64,000 nt of DNA from DASTSN01 sp035760665 (GTDB lineage: Bacteria; Bacteroidota; Bacteroidia; Chitinophagales; Chitinophagaceae): positions 1-64,000 of the forward strand of contig DASTSN010000104.1 of the NCBI GenBank assembly GCA_035760665.1. Direction: 5' to 3'. Below, one piece after another: positions 35,271 through 43,411 of this stretch; position 1 is the stretch's first letter, and every line of letters starts with the position of its first letter. Position numbers and translations under genes: made by a program. The notes beneath the pieces were generated by a model, which ran no database searches, was not told the origin of the DNA, and saw only the letters and a list, made by a program, of their open reading frames with translations.

Positions 35271-35276
35271 GTATAT

Positions 35277-35308
35277 AAAAAGCAGCCGCTGAAATGAATC
35301 AACGGCTG
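35277..35308 (-). terminator. Rho-independent terminator (minus strand)
   Basis: CAGCCGCTGA (35283-35292) and TCAACGGCTG (35299-35308) form a 10-bp stem with one G-T pair and a 6-nt loop. On the minus strand a T run follows. It serves the barrel protein gene ending at 35347. Confidence 0.75.
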
Positions 35309-35346
35309 TGTTGGTTGGTCCCGCCTATAAATTATAGACTGGATTT

Positions 35347-36192
35347 TTAGAATGTAAATTTTACACCTGTCGTTACATAAAAAAGATTTTTTCCTTTTTC
35401 TGACAGTTCAGGGTGGCCTGTTATAATAAGCAGGTTTTGCGGCATGACAAAGGCTGGGGTTAGCAGCATTTGTAGTTTACCTTTTGCCAACACCACCGGT
35501 GCCGAAAATTCATAAGAAAGAATGGAAAACCTGCTGAACGCATCGGTCACCTGTTGCTGACTGCCGGGTACCAGCAGAAATCCACCGGCCTTTTTATAGT
35601 ATGTATTGGTAAATTGCTGTGTGCCGACGTAGAGGTAGACAGAAGGTACGGCCGCCAGCAAGGTTTTTCTGCCAAGCCGCAACCGGAAAATGTGATCCAG
35701 CCCCGCCTTTACCCCATAATCCGTTTTATCGCTGTGCTTCAGATCGGCACCCATGGTTATATCCAGTATTTTATTCAGCCAGGTCAGCTCGGTACTGAAT
35801 TGTTCTTTCAGCGCAGACTGAACCAGTTGGCTGTTATTCCTGTAAAAAGGCTTTGCAAAATAGATATTGCCTGCCAGTTTGTTTTTATGGTTAAACTGGT
35901 AACCGGCGGTTGTAACGGTTCCGGCATATTGAAGGTTTTCAATCTTATTATGAACAAACACTGGCGCTGCATTGATATAAAAGTTTTTAGTGAGCCACCA
36001 TTCCGCCAGCGGAAAAGCACCGCTGCTTTGCAGGCTGTCGGTTCGCCCGTAATAGTTTAATCCCGATGTATAAAAAATACCCAGTTTAAACTGTGTTTTA
36101 TCAAGTGCGCTGCTTGAATCAGATTGCGCCTGCGAAAAAAAGCTAATCAATAAACAGACAGCGGATACCAGTCGAAAACGTATCTGTTTCAT
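35347..36192 (-). CDS. Outer-membrane beta-barrel-like protein
   Basis: The 281-residue protein begins with a signal peptide (RFRLVSAVCLLISFFSQAQ). The mature chain has alternating short amphipathic strands (FKLGIFYTSGLNYYGR, WWLTKNFYINAAPVFVHN, KLAGNIYFAKPFYRNN, LLAAVPSVYLYVGTQQF) and ends VTTGVKFTF, with the terminal Phe of outer-membrane barrels. No specific family was recognised; it may be a small porin or a DUF-type barrel. It is single, with a terminator 39 bp downstream. Confidence 0.75.
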   Translation of the reverse strand: MKQIRFRLVSAVCLLISFFSQAQSDSSSALDKTQFKLGIFYTSGLNYYGRTDSLQSSGAFPLAEWWLTKNFYINAAPVFVHNKIENLQYAGTVTTAGYQFNHKNKLAGNIYFAKPFYRNNSQLVQSALKEQFSTELTWLNKILDITMGADLKHSDKTDYGVKAGLDHIFRLRLGRKTLLAAVPSVYLYVGTQQFTNTYYKKAGGFLLVPGSQQQVTDAFSRFSILSYEFSAPVVLAKGKLQMLLTPAFVMPQNLLIITGHPELSEKGKNLFYVTTGVKFTF

Positions 36193-36226
36193 GGTGCATT
36201 TCTTTTTATAATCTGGATGTTGAAAG

Positions 36227-36257
36227 ATGCCCCTGCTTTTAGTAATGACAGGGGCAT
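36227..36257 (-). terminator. Probable terminator downstream of the Ala/Thr-rich gene
   Basis: ATGCCCCTG (36227-36235) and CAGGGGCAT (36249-36257) form a perfect 9-bp stem with a 13-nt loop. The tail on the minus strand is only CTTTC, so terminator function is likely but not certain. Confidence 0.55.
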
Positions 36258-36282
36258 GTTGTATAGAGAGGCTACGGATGTA

Positions 36283-36897
36283 TTACCGGTTGCTAATTGT
36301 TGCTACTGATTTCTCAGAAGCGGTTGCTGACACACTGCCGTTTATCGCGGGTTTTGTGTTGGTAACCGCAGATTTAGTGTCAGCTGTAGTTGTTTCTATT
36401 TTGTTTGTTGCTGTTTCTAAACCACTTTGCGTTTTTGCATTTGCTTTGCTCAATGCAGAAACTGCTGTGTTATTAGCCTGTTCGCCTGTTACCTTTCCAT
36501 CAGCCTCTGTACGTACAGAAGCGTTTAGATGAATGTTTTGGTCTGCTCCAGTGCTGTTTTGAGCAGATGCTTTTATACCTGTGTTTGCATTAACAGCGGC
36601 AGTATTCATCACGTTGTTTTTTAGTGAATGTGCCAGTGTTACAGTTTGATCACCGGCCTCGCGTAACTCTGCAGCAGTTTGCGAAATCAACTGTCCGGTT
36701 GTAGCGGTTGATGTTTGCAGTGAACTGCGGGTAGCGGAATTAAGTGCGGAAGTAGTGGACTTAATCGTGGCGGCGCTGACCGCTGCCCGAACGGCTGCAC
36801 TGGTTGTGGATTGCAAGCCCAAGTTTACTTGTGCAAAACTAAAAACTGAAATGCCGGTTGCTATGGCCAGTGCCATTGTTTGTTTGATTGTCTTCAT
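36283..36897 (-). CDS. Secreted low-complexity Ala/Thr/Ser-rich protein
   Basis: The 204-residue protein starts with a signal peptide (QTMALAIATGISVFSFAQ). The mature part is dominated by Ala, Thr, Ser, Asn and Gln with no Cys and few aromatic residues, and pieces resemble each other (TTSAAVRAAVSAATIKSTTSALNSATRSS, then NTAAVNANTGIKASAQNSTGADQN). It looks like a largely helical or disordered periplasmic protein; the pattern is that of lipoprotein-independent structural or chaperone-like proteins, but no family was recognised. A 9-bp hairpin lies 26 bp downstream. Confidence 0.7.
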   Translation of the reverse strand: MKTIKQTMALAIATGISVFSFAQVNLGLQSTTSAAVRAAVSAATIKSTTSALNSATRSSLQTSTATTGQLISQTAAELREAGDQTVTLAHSLKNNVMNTAAVNANTGIKASAQNSTGADQNIHLNASVRTEADGKVTGEQANNTAVSALSKANAKTQSGLETATNKIETTTADTKSAVTNTKPAINGSVSATASEKSVATISNR

Positions 36898-37217
36898 AGC
36901 TGATCGATTTTTTAGTGAATAAATGCGTATAGTTTCAATGCATGACTTATCTGTATTTCTTTCATATAAATACTATGCCGGAGTGATACTGGTTTTAATG
37001 CCTACTGTTCTATATTTTTTCAAGTATGCGTTACCGTTATTAAAGAGCGATCATGCGCAGGTGTAGTAAAGACCGAGGCGGGACGCGATGGTTTAAATCG
37101 GTTGAAAACTTTTTTAAAAAACAGGCGTGTAAAAAATCTGGGATGGAAAGTGTGACAGACAGGATTGTCAAGAAAAAAATATTTTCAATCTATGACAGTT
37201 GAAAATCTGTTTGTGTG
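36898..37217. other. Intergenic region, 320 bp
   Basis: No credible ORF or RNA gene is seen. It holds the presumed promoter of the Ala/Thr-rich protein gene on the minus strand and, at its other end, the AT-rich hairpin that follows the RAYT gene (37173-37206). A short repeat TGACAGACAGGATTGTCA (37152-37169, inverted arms TGACA/TGTCA) lies next to it. Confidence 0.5.
37173..37206 (-). terminator. Probable terminator of the RAYT gene
   Basis: ATTTTCAA (37181-37188) and TTGAAAAT (37199-37206) form a perfect 8-bp AT-rich stem with a 10-nt loop. On the minus strand a run of T's follows (37179-37173). The low GC content of the stem makes the call moderate. Confidence 0.5.
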
Positions 37218-37844
37218 TCAGTTGCGTATGTATTTACCAAAAAAATTGCCATGTACATTGTCAGCAATTAATAACTGCTGAAGCACCTGTGGTAGTTTGG
37301 CAAGCTGAACGAGTCCTTTCATACCGGCATAATCCCGTGCAGAGCTGTAAAGGTAATCTTCGGCAGTCGTTACTATTCTGTCGCGTACAGGATTATCGTG
37401 TATGTATTCAATGCGTTCTATTAACTGGGAAGGATTGTTGAAGTTGATATGAACGGGGTTGGTGCAGGTTTGCCAAAGCTGGTATTTTTTCAACAATCCG
37501 AGTTTGTTGGAAAAGTTTTCAAATCTTGCCATCATCCACTTGCGGCGGCGCATGGGTTCCACGGTCATGTCTTCCAGTATTTTTCGGGTTGTAAAGCTTT
37601 TGAATTCTTTTTCAATTTCCGCCAGTCTGTGATCTTCGTTTGTATTCACCAGCAGGTGCAGGTGATTTGTCATCAGGCACCAGGCATATATATTCAAGCC
37701 TTTATTTTCAGCAAAATGATTGAGTGAGTGTACAATTATCTGTTTGTACACGGGCCTTATAAACACATCGACCCAGTCAACAACATTCAGGGTTATGTAA
37801 AAGCAGTTTTTATACTGCTGCACATTCAGTTCTTCACTTTTCAT
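37218..37844 (-). CDS. REP-associated tyrosine transposase (RAYT, Y1_Tnp)
   Basis: The 208-residue protein belongs to the Y1-transposase (IS200/HUH) superfamily. The HUH motif is seen in WCLMTNHLHLLV (about residues 54-65), and EYIHDNPVRDRIV (about 147-160) is the typical RAYT segment; the catalytic Tyr is expected in this region. These nickases recognise REP-type hairpins and can spread them. A REP-like imperfect palindrome lies 42 bp upstream (37886-37944). The gene shows no flanking inverted repeats or target duplications, as expected for a domesticated RAYT. Confidence 0.88.
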   Translation of the reverse strand: MKSEELNVQQYKNCFYITLNVVDWVDVFIRPVYKQIIVHSLNHFAENKGLNIYAWCLMTNHLHLLVNTNEDHRLAEIEKEFKSFTTRKILEDMTVEPMRRRKWMMARFENFSNKLGLLKKYQLWQTCTNPVHINFNNPSQLIERIEYIHDNPVRDRIVTTAEDYLYSSARDYAGMKGLVQLAKLPQVLQQLLIADNVHGNFFGKYIRN

Positions 37845-37885
37845 GGCAATAAGTTTTTAATGGTTAATGCGTTTCCGAAGGGTCG

Positions 37886-37944
37886 TCGGCAGGTGCGGCA
37901 TTGGTTTTACAGCAAATCCTGTTCCGCTTTGTCCGCCTGTCGGG
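37886..37944. repeat. REP-like imperfect palindrome next to the RAYT gene
   Basis: TCGGCAGGTGCGGC (37886-37899) and GTCCGCCTGTCGGG (37931-37944) are imperfect inverted arms of the CGRCAGGYGG type seen in Bacteroidota REP elements, with a 31-nt spacer containing CAGCAAATCCTGTTCCGC. Only one copy was found in this window. It lies upstream of the RAYT gene. Confidence 0.5.
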
Positions 37945-38101
37945 AAAAGAAGTGAATTTTTACTCTGGTCAGCCGGTTCTGATGTAGAAAATTTCCCCTT
38001 TTGAATATAAAAACAGCAGTCGGGTACCATCCCTCCAGCCGGACCTGGATCCGTTTCGGCATAAAACCGCCGCTCTTTCTTGTGTTCCTGGTAATTTGTT
38101 T

Positions 38102-40441
38102 TTATTCCAGGATCCGCAGCTTGGCGTAGTTCAGCATGATCTTTTTTTCGCCGTTTTGGTCAAATTTTACGGTTGCGATTGGGTTGTGTTTCGCACCTTC
38201 CATTTTGATCACTTCGCCAAAACCGAATTTTTGGTGTTCCACCCGTTGGCCAACCTGCAGGTTAGATGTGTCACTTGCCACGAAATCGGGTGAGGGAGTA
38301 TGTTCAACAATTTTGGGCGGTTGTTTTGCTGCCAAGTAGGCCGGGGCGGCCTCTTTCTTTTTTGTGGGTGGTGGGCCATAGCGTCGTTCTGCCCGGGCGG
38401 CATCATTCCAGCCGCCACCGTGCATGCGGTCAAAAGCTGAAGCACCAAAACTAGATTGATTCCGTGCACCGCCACCGGCAAAACTCCTGTCCAGCTGGTC
38501 TTCCGGTAATTCATCAATAAATCGGCTGGGCTCATTTTGCACCAGTGAGCCAAAACGGTAGCGTGTATTGGCATAAGAAATCCATAGGCGCTTTTTGGCA
38601 CGTGTGATAACTACATAAAAAAGGCGCCGCTCCTCTTCCAGTTCTTCCCGTGTATTGATGGCCATGGCGTTTGGAAATAGCATTTCTTCCAGCCCGGCAG
38701 CAAAGACACATTCAAACTCCAGTCCTTTGGCAGCGTGGATTGTCATCAGTTTCACCGTGTCGGCGTCGGGATCTTTTTCATCGGCATCGGTCAGTAAGGT
38801 GATTTGCTGCAGGTAACTGCCAAGGCTTTTGTCTACCAGTTCGCCCTCCTCGTTATCAGGGCTTTCTGTCCATTCTTTGATACTGTTCAAGAGCTCCTGG
38901 ATGTTTTCATACCGCTGAACACCCTCTGTGCTTTTATCATTAAAAAGTTCCCTGACAAGATTGGTCTGCTTACCTACATGAAAAGCCACTTCGTAAGCGT
39001 TCTTTTTTTCCAGCATGCTGGCAAAGCTCCTGATCATGGTTACAAATTCTTCAATTACCTGCAGGGTGCCGGCGCGGAATCCAAACCGGGAAGCATTTTG
39101 CAGCACCTCCCACATGCTCATGTTGTTTTCATTGGCCATGAGCACCGCTTTGTCAACGGTTGTTTTGCCAATACCCCGGGCGGGATAATTGATGATACGC
39201 TTCAGGCTTTCTTCGTCTTTCGGGTTTACGATCACCCGCAGGTATGCCAGCAGGTCTTTAATTTCCTTACGCTGGTAAAAACTGATACCGCCATAAATGG
39301 TGTAGGGAATACCCATGCGCCGAAGGCTTTCTTCAAACGCCCGGCTTTGGGCATTGGTGCGGTACAGGATGGCAAAATCTTTGTTTAAAAAATGATTGCG
39401 CAGTTTTTGCTCCTGAATGGTATCAGCCACGAATTTCCCTTCATCATTATCCGTCATGGTGCGCACCAGTTTAATCTTCTCTCCTTCCCCATTTTCGGTA
39501 AAGAGCACTTTTTCAATCTGGCCTTTATTGTTACGAATGATCTCGTTGGCAGCATGCAGTATGCTTTTGGTACTGCGGTAATTCTGTTCCAGCTTCACCA
39601 CTTTTACATCATCATAGTCTTTTTGAAATTGCAGTATATTTTGGATTGTGGCGCCGCGAAAACTGTAAATGCTTTGGGCATCGTCGCCTACCACGCACAC
39701 GTTCTCGTGCATGGCACCTAAGAGTTTAATAATTTCGTATTGTGCAGGGTTTGTATCCTGGTATTCATCAATCAGGATATATTGAAATTTATGCTGGTAT
39801 TTGCTCAGCGCTTCGGGAAAATTTTTCAGCAGTTCGTAAAACTTCAGCAGCAGATCGTCAAAATCCATAGCGCCGTTTTTAAAGCAGCGCTGTACATAGG
39901 CATTGTAAATCTGCGCAATGGCGGGCCGGTTGGCGCGCATATCTTCTTGCTGAATGTAATAATCGTTAGCATATTCCGCCGGGCCTACCAGGGCATTTTT
40001 AGCCGATGAAATCCGGTTGTAGACAGTATTGGGTTTATAGTGCTTATCGTCCAGGTTCAGTTCGTTGATCACCGTTTTTACCACACTTTTGGCATCGTCT
40101 GTATCATAGATCGTAAAATTGTTTGGATACCCGAGGCGGTGTGCTTCGCTGCGCAATATGCGGGCAAATACACTGTGAAATGTACCGATGTAAAGATTGC
40201 GGGCTTCGTTATTTCCCAAAATCTTTTCTACCCGTTCCTTCATTTCTTTGGCAGCCTTGTTGGTAAATGTAAGTGCCAGTATGTGAAAAGCATCCACCCC
40301 GTTTGCCATGAGGTGAGCGATGCGGGTGGTAAGTACTTTTGTTTTACCACTGCCGGCGCCGGCCACGATCATCAGGGGACCATTTATATGTAATACGGCT
40401 TCACGCTGCCGTTCATTCAATCCGTGTAAATAATCCTGCAT
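38102..40441 (-). CDS. pcrA: UvrD/PcrA-family 3'-5' DNA helicase
   Basis: The 779-residue protein is a superfamily 1A helicase that unwinds DNA in repair and removes RecA or transcription complexes. Motifs seen: GLNERQREAV (Q motif region), GAGSGKT with Lys33 (Walker A, residues 28-34), LTFTNKAAKEM (motif Ia), DEYQDTNP (Walker B, about 223-230), VGDDAQSIYSFRGA (motif III), LEQNYRST (motif IV), TIHAAKGLEFE (motif V) and FYVVITRAKKRLW (motif VI). It ends with a Tudor-like domain (VGQRVEHQKFGFGEVIKMEG) as in PcrA. PcrA is preferred over UvrD by that end. It is alone on the strand. Confidence 0.93.
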   Translation of the reverse strand: MQDYLHGLNERQREAVLHINGPLMIVAGAGSGKTKVLTTRIAHLMANGVDAFHILALTFTNKAAKEMKERVEKILGNNEARNLYIGTFHSVFARILRSEAHRLGYPNNFTIYDTDDAKSVVKTVINELNLDDKHYKPNTVYNRISSAKNALVGPAEYANDYYIQQEDMRANRPAIAQIYNAYVQRCFKNGAMDFDDLLLKFYELLKNFPEALSKYQHKFQYILIDEYQDTNPAQYEIIKLLGAMHENVCVVGDDAQSIYSFRGATIQNILQFQKDYDDVKVVKLEQNYRSTKSILHAANEIIRNNKGQIEKVLFTENGEGEKIKLVRTMTDNDEGKFVADTIQEQKLRNHFLNKDFAILYRTNAQSRAFEESLRRMGIPYTIYGGISFYQRKEIKDLLAYLRVIVNPKDEESLKRIINYPARGIGKTTVDKAVLMANENNMSMWEVLQNASRFGFRAGTLQVIEEFVTMIRSFASMLEKKNAYEVAFHVGKQTNLVRELFNDKSTEGVQRYENIQELLNSIKEWTESPDNEEGELVDKSLGSYLQQITLLTDADEKDPDADTVKLMTIHAAKGLEFECVFAAGLEEMLFPNAMAINTREELEEERRLFYVVITRAKKRLWISYANTRYRFGSLVQNEPSRFIDELPEDQLDRSFAGGGARNQSSFGASAFDRMHGGGWNDAARAERRYGPPPTKKKEAAPAYLAAKQPPKIVEHTPSPDFVASDTSNLQVGQRVEHQKFGFGEVIKMEGAKHNPIATVKFDQNGEKKIMLNYAKLRILE

Positions 40442-40567
40442 GGCTGCAAGTTAAGCGGATAAGTTGAGAGGATAAAAACTTGACCGGGTAAAAAAACCAT
40501 TTGCATTTTATCATTGTAATTGAAAGGGAATCTGTAAATTACTAAATACCCGCATGCATATCCTTAT

Positions 40568-40583
40568 TGTGACAATCGTCACT
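40568..40583. promoter_or_regulatory. CRP-like palindrome upstream of trxA
   Basis: TGTGACAATCGTCACT agrees with the CRP consensus TGTGA-N6-TCACA at nine of ten positions. With the -7 element at 40605-40612 it would be centred about 42 nt before the transcription start, a classic class II activator position. The regulator has not been identified. Confidence 0.5.
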
Positions 40584-40604
40584 AAGAATGCTTGCCGCGT
40601 CTAT

Positions 40605-40612
40605 TAATTTTG
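40605..40612 (+). promoter_or_regulatory. -7 promoter element of trxA
   Basis: TAATTTTG is an exact TAnnTTTG match 16 nt before the trxA ATG at 40629. No TTTG is present at -33, which is consistent with activator dependence on the palindrome at 40568-40583. Confidence 0.5.
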
Positions 40613-40628
40613 TTATCAAATTATCACC

Positions 40629-40997
40629 ATGGCAACAACAAAGCTGAGTACACAGGATTTTAAAGACAAAATATTTGACTACACAAAAGAAAAGGAATGG
40701 AAATTTGCGGGCAGCCGGCCAGTGATCATTGATTTCTATGCCGACTGGTGCGGCCCCTGCCGCATGGTAGCTCCTGTACTGGAGCAATTGTCGGATGAGT
40801 ATGCAGGGCGGCTGGATATTTATAAAGTAGATACAGAAGTGGAGCAGGAACTGGCTGCTGTATTTGGAATTCGTAGTATTCCTTCATTTCTTTTTATTCC
40901 ACTGGAAGGTCCACCCTCGTTGGAGCCCGGCGCCTTTCCCAAACATGTTTTTAAACAAATTATTGACGAACATTTACTGCCAGTTAAAGCAGAATAA
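40629..40997 (+). CDS. trxA: Thioredoxin
   Basis: The 122-residue protein has the thioredoxin fold and active site C41-G-P-C44 (FYADWCGPCRMVAPVL), followed by KVDTEVEQELAAVFGIRSIPSFLFIP with the cis-Pro segment. It reduces protein disulfides in the cytosol with electrons from thioredoxin reductase. The N-terminus is slightly longer than in E. coli TrxA and the loop EGPPSLEPGAF replaces the usual short one, as in several Bacteroidota homologues. Transcription probably begins from the -7 element at 40605-40612. A strong terminator follows. Confidence 0.93.
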   Translation: MATTKLSTQDFKDKIFDYTKEKEWKFAGSRPVIIDFYADWCGPCRMVAPVLEQLSDEYAGRLDIYKVDTEVEQELAAVFGIRSIPSFLFIPLEGPPSLEPGAFPKHVFKQIIDEHLLPVKAE

Positions 40998-41020
40998 TTC
41001 ACGTAATCATTTTCATCACA

Positions 41021-41047
41021 GCAGTTCATTCCTGAACTGCTTTTTTA
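41021..41047 (+). terminator. Rho-independent terminator of trxA
   Basis: GCAGTTCA (41021-41028) and TGAACTGC (41033-41040) form an 8-bp stem with a 4-nt loop followed by six T's. Confidence 0.9.
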
Positions 41048-41084
41048 ATTTACCGAAAGCCTGTTGGGAGCAGGAAACTAAATG

Positions 41085-41113
41085 AAAAACTCCCCGGCTA
41101 AAGAACCAGGGAG
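41085..41113 (-). terminator. Rho-independent terminator of the histidine kinase gene
   Basis: CTCCCCGG (41090-41097) and CCAGGGAG (41106-41113) form an 8-bp stem with one G-T pair. On the minus strand five T's follow. A further palindrome at 41138-41157 (GGCCTGC/GCAGGCC) has no T run. Confidence 0.75.
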
Positions 41114-41189
41114 GTACTAATCGAAAACCAATAACCCGGCCTGCCTTTCTGCAGGCCTGTAACCTTATCCTATGAAACTAAACGTTGAT

Positions 41190-42710
41190 TTAACAAGTAT
41201 AATTTTTTGTTTGTGATCCGGATTCGATGTTAGATAATGGAACAAGTATATGCAGTCTCACCCCTTTTCCTTCACCGGTTTTATAAAGACATTTTCCATT
41301 AAATACACGAACCCGTTTTGTCATATTCAGTAAGCCTATACCGTTGGCCTGCTCTTTTTCCATGTCAAATCCTCGTCCATTATCTGTTAGCAGGAGTTCC
41401 ATACTCGCATCACTGAGCTTTATGCGTAAGATTACTTCGGTAGCCCCTGAATGTTTCTGGCTGTTCCGGATAAACTCCTGTATAATCCGGTAAAGTTGTA
41501 TAGAAACGGCTTTAGGCAGTGGCATTTCTTTGCCGCTCACATCCATCGTATAACGGATTTTATCAAAGCTATTCAGGCGGCACAGCATTGTTTCAATTGT
41601 TTTGAGAAAACCCCTCTCCGCGAGATCAACCGGCATTAATTCGTGGGACAGGTTACGGGTAATGCCTAATGTTTCAAGTGTAAGCTCCCGTAGCGTTGTG
41701 TACAGCTGTTTTACCTCTGTATCTGTTTTTTCATTGCGGTTTTCCAGCGTCGTCAGCAACAGGTGAATAGTAGACAAATTTTGACAAACACCATCATGCA
41801 GTTCTGCAGAAATGCGGTTCCGTTCTTTTTCTTCCGCTTCGGAAATAGCATTGAATATTTTTTGCTCGATTTGCTTTGTTTCCGTAATATCCTGGATGAT
41901 AAATAACAGGAAAGGTTGCAGTCCGGCCTGGTTTACTTTTTTTATCGTCATCTTGTACCAGGCGGCTGCTTTTTTCAGCCCGCTGCCCCTTGCTTCCAGG
42001 TGGGCAATTCCCCCTTCGCTGATCACCTGGACGGTTTTTTGTAAGATGACTTCCTGAAATTCAGCATCAAAAAGATTGGTAATTTTTTCGCCGGCCAGCC
42101 CGTCAATTTTTTTATTAATGTATTCAACTGTCATGGACAGGTTTGTCTTCAGGATCAGGACCGGGGCGGCTTCCATGATTGAGCGTAGCTCTTTCCCGCG
42201 GTTAATATTTTCTGCCTGTTTTTCTTTAATAGGGGTGATATCCTGGGTTGTGCCAAAAATCAGGTCATGGTGCCCGGTTTTACGATGCCCGGAAAATATT
42301 GTTTTCAGCACTTTTGTTTTCCCGGATGGCGTCGTTAAGCGAAAAGTGACGGGATGATAATTTCCATTGATAGCATCGGTGAAAGACAGCTGTAACAGCT
42401 CATAATCGTCTTTGGAAAAATGCTCACAAAGCCGGCCCGAAAGGATTGGCTCAAAACATTCCGCCGTTTCAAAAATATTCTGTAACTCCTGGCTGCATTC
42501 CAGTTGCCGCGTCCGGCGGTTTAGAACGAAGTACCCAAGCCTGGCGGCTTCAGCTGCACATCTCAGCAAATCATTGCGTTGTTGCAACAGTTCTAAAGAG
42601 GGATGCAGCGTATCGCCATTCCGTTTATGAAGAAGGCTTACAGGAATCGGAATCGTTCGATCAGTAATCGTTTTTACACAGACTACTCCCGGACTGCTGT
42701 CTTTGCGCAT
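41190..42710 (-). CDS. PAS-domain histidine kinase (HisKA_3 type), cytosolic
   Basis: The 506-residue protein has two PAS-like domains (about residues 45-160, ending GTTQDITPIKEKQ, and about 175-285, ending FIIQDITETKQIEQ), then a HisKA_3 dimerisation domain with the phosphoacceptor His in RISAELHDGVCQNLS (about residue 310) and a HATPase_c domain (EFIRNSQKHSG, LLTDNGRGFDME, GIGLLNMTKRV). This is the NarX/DegS-type kinase family that partners NarL-type response regulators. No transmembrane segment is present, so it senses a cytosolic signal. No response regulator lies next to it, so it is an orphan in this window. Confidence 0.9.
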   Translation of the reverse strand: MRKDSSPGVVCVKTITDRTIPIPVSLLHKRNGDTLHPSLELLQQRNDLLRCAAEAARLGYFVLNRRTRQLECSQELQNIFETAECFEPILSGRLCEHFSKDDYELLQLSFTDAINGNYHPVTFRLTTPSGKTKVLKTIFSGHRKTGHHDLIFGTTQDITPIKEKQAENINRGKELRSIMEAAPVLILKTNLSMTVEYINKKIDGLAGEKITNLFDAEFQEVILQKTVQVISEGGIAHLEARGSGLKKAAAWYKMTIKKVNQAGLQPFLLFIIQDITETKQIEQKIFNAISEAEEKERNRISAELHDGVCQNLSTIHLLLTTLENRNEKTDTEVKQLYTTLRELTLETLGITRNLSHELMPVDLAERGFLKTIETMLCRLNSFDKIRYTMDVSGKEMPLPKAVSIQLYRIIQEFIRNSQKHSGATEVILRIKLSDASMELLLTDNGRGFDMEKEQANGIGLLNMTKRVRVFNGKCLYKTGEGKGVRLHILVPLSNIESGSQTKNYTC

Positions 42711-43073
42711 TTCAAAGGGTTTGTTTCAACGGATACAGAGGATAAGGAAAATGTTAATTGGTTCTCTGGCTGGTTGCAAAATAAATTGTCTGCTCAGGAA
42801 ATGCAATAATGGTTTTCACTAAAGTTCTGATTACGTGTGAGCAAGACGGTTATGAAAAAATGAAAATTGGAATGGTACTAACTATGGGCTGCGGAATAAC
42901 GCCTCCCCCCAAACCACCTGTGAAGGACATACGAAAACTTGTTTTTAGCAGCCTCCTTGAGAAATTGATTTATATCAATTATTTATTTTTCTCTTTATAA
43001 GAGTATATACTTATTTCTGGTTCCTTGGAGTCTTTGTTTGGCTTGTTTTTTGATATTTCTAAGACATTAATCC
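42711..43073. other. Intergenic region, 363 bp, with an FNR-type palindrome
   Basis: The only structured element is the perfect TTGAT-N4-ATCAA palindrome at 42965-42978. A short plus-strand ORF (42862-43000) encodes 46 residues beginning MKIGMVLTMGCGITPPPK, but it lacks a clear promoter and is not reported as a gene. Upstream it holds the kinase promoter on the minus strand. Confidence 0.5.
42965..42978. promoter_or_regulatory. FNR/CRP-type palindrome
   Basis: TTGAT-TTAT-ATCAA is a perfect match to the FNR consensus TTGATN4ATCAA. It lies 96 bp before the small gene at 43074. No consensus -7 element is at the ideal distance, so its role is open. Confidence 0.4.
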
Positions 43074-43313
43074 ATGAATATGACACCGGAAGAATTCAAT
43101 AACCTCGGAACGACAATACAGGCAGAAGCAATTTGGGAGCTTGGTACACCTATCGGCGAACGTGACCAGCAAACTTTACGCTATGTGCTTTACAAACTCG
43201 AAGATTTTGTGGTGGAGGTTTGTTTTCACAAGGTGCATAATTTTATCCTCCATATTCGCGGAATGCAAGGTGCAGAAGTGCTACAGCCTGCCAGCATCCT
43301 CCAAGCCTGCTGA
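43074..43313 (+). CDS. Small hypothetical protein (79 aa)
   Basis: The 79-residue protein begins MNMTPEEFNNLGTTIQAEAIWELGTPIGERDQQTLRYVLYKLEDFVVEVCFHKVHNFI. It shows regular alternation of helix (PEEFNN, AEAIWELG) and strands (YVLYKLEDFVVEVCFH), and has no signal peptide. It looks like a small cytosolic domain, but no family is recognised. It converges on the 2H phosphoesterase gene. An FNR-type palindrome lies 96 bp upstream. Confidence 0.6.
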   Translation: MNMTPEEFNNLGTTIQAEAIWELGTPIGERDQQTLRYVLYKLEDFVVEVCFHKVHNFILHIRGMQGAEVLQPASILQAC

Positions 43314-43411
43314 TATTTTTTTCAAGCCGGCCTTTTTCCAAACGAAGATTACTATAATAGCGTTCTCCAAAGCGCCTTCCTCCGTTCAGGCCATATATGC
43401 TTGCTTTATGG

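Noticed and set aside
38804..39388. 194-residue plus-strand ORF antisense to pcrA
   Set aside because: It lies entirely within the helicase gene on the opposite strand and its composition (many Phe, His) is typical of a shadow frame.
41138..41157. GGCCTGC/GCAGGCC palindrome as a terminator
   Set aside because: No T run on either side; a better terminator for the kinase gene lies at 41085-41113.
42862..43000. 46-residue ORF starting MKIGMVLTMGCGITPPPK
   Set aside because: No promoter, terminator, repeat or second copy supports it, and it overlaps the FNR-type palindrome; kept only as part of the intergenic description.
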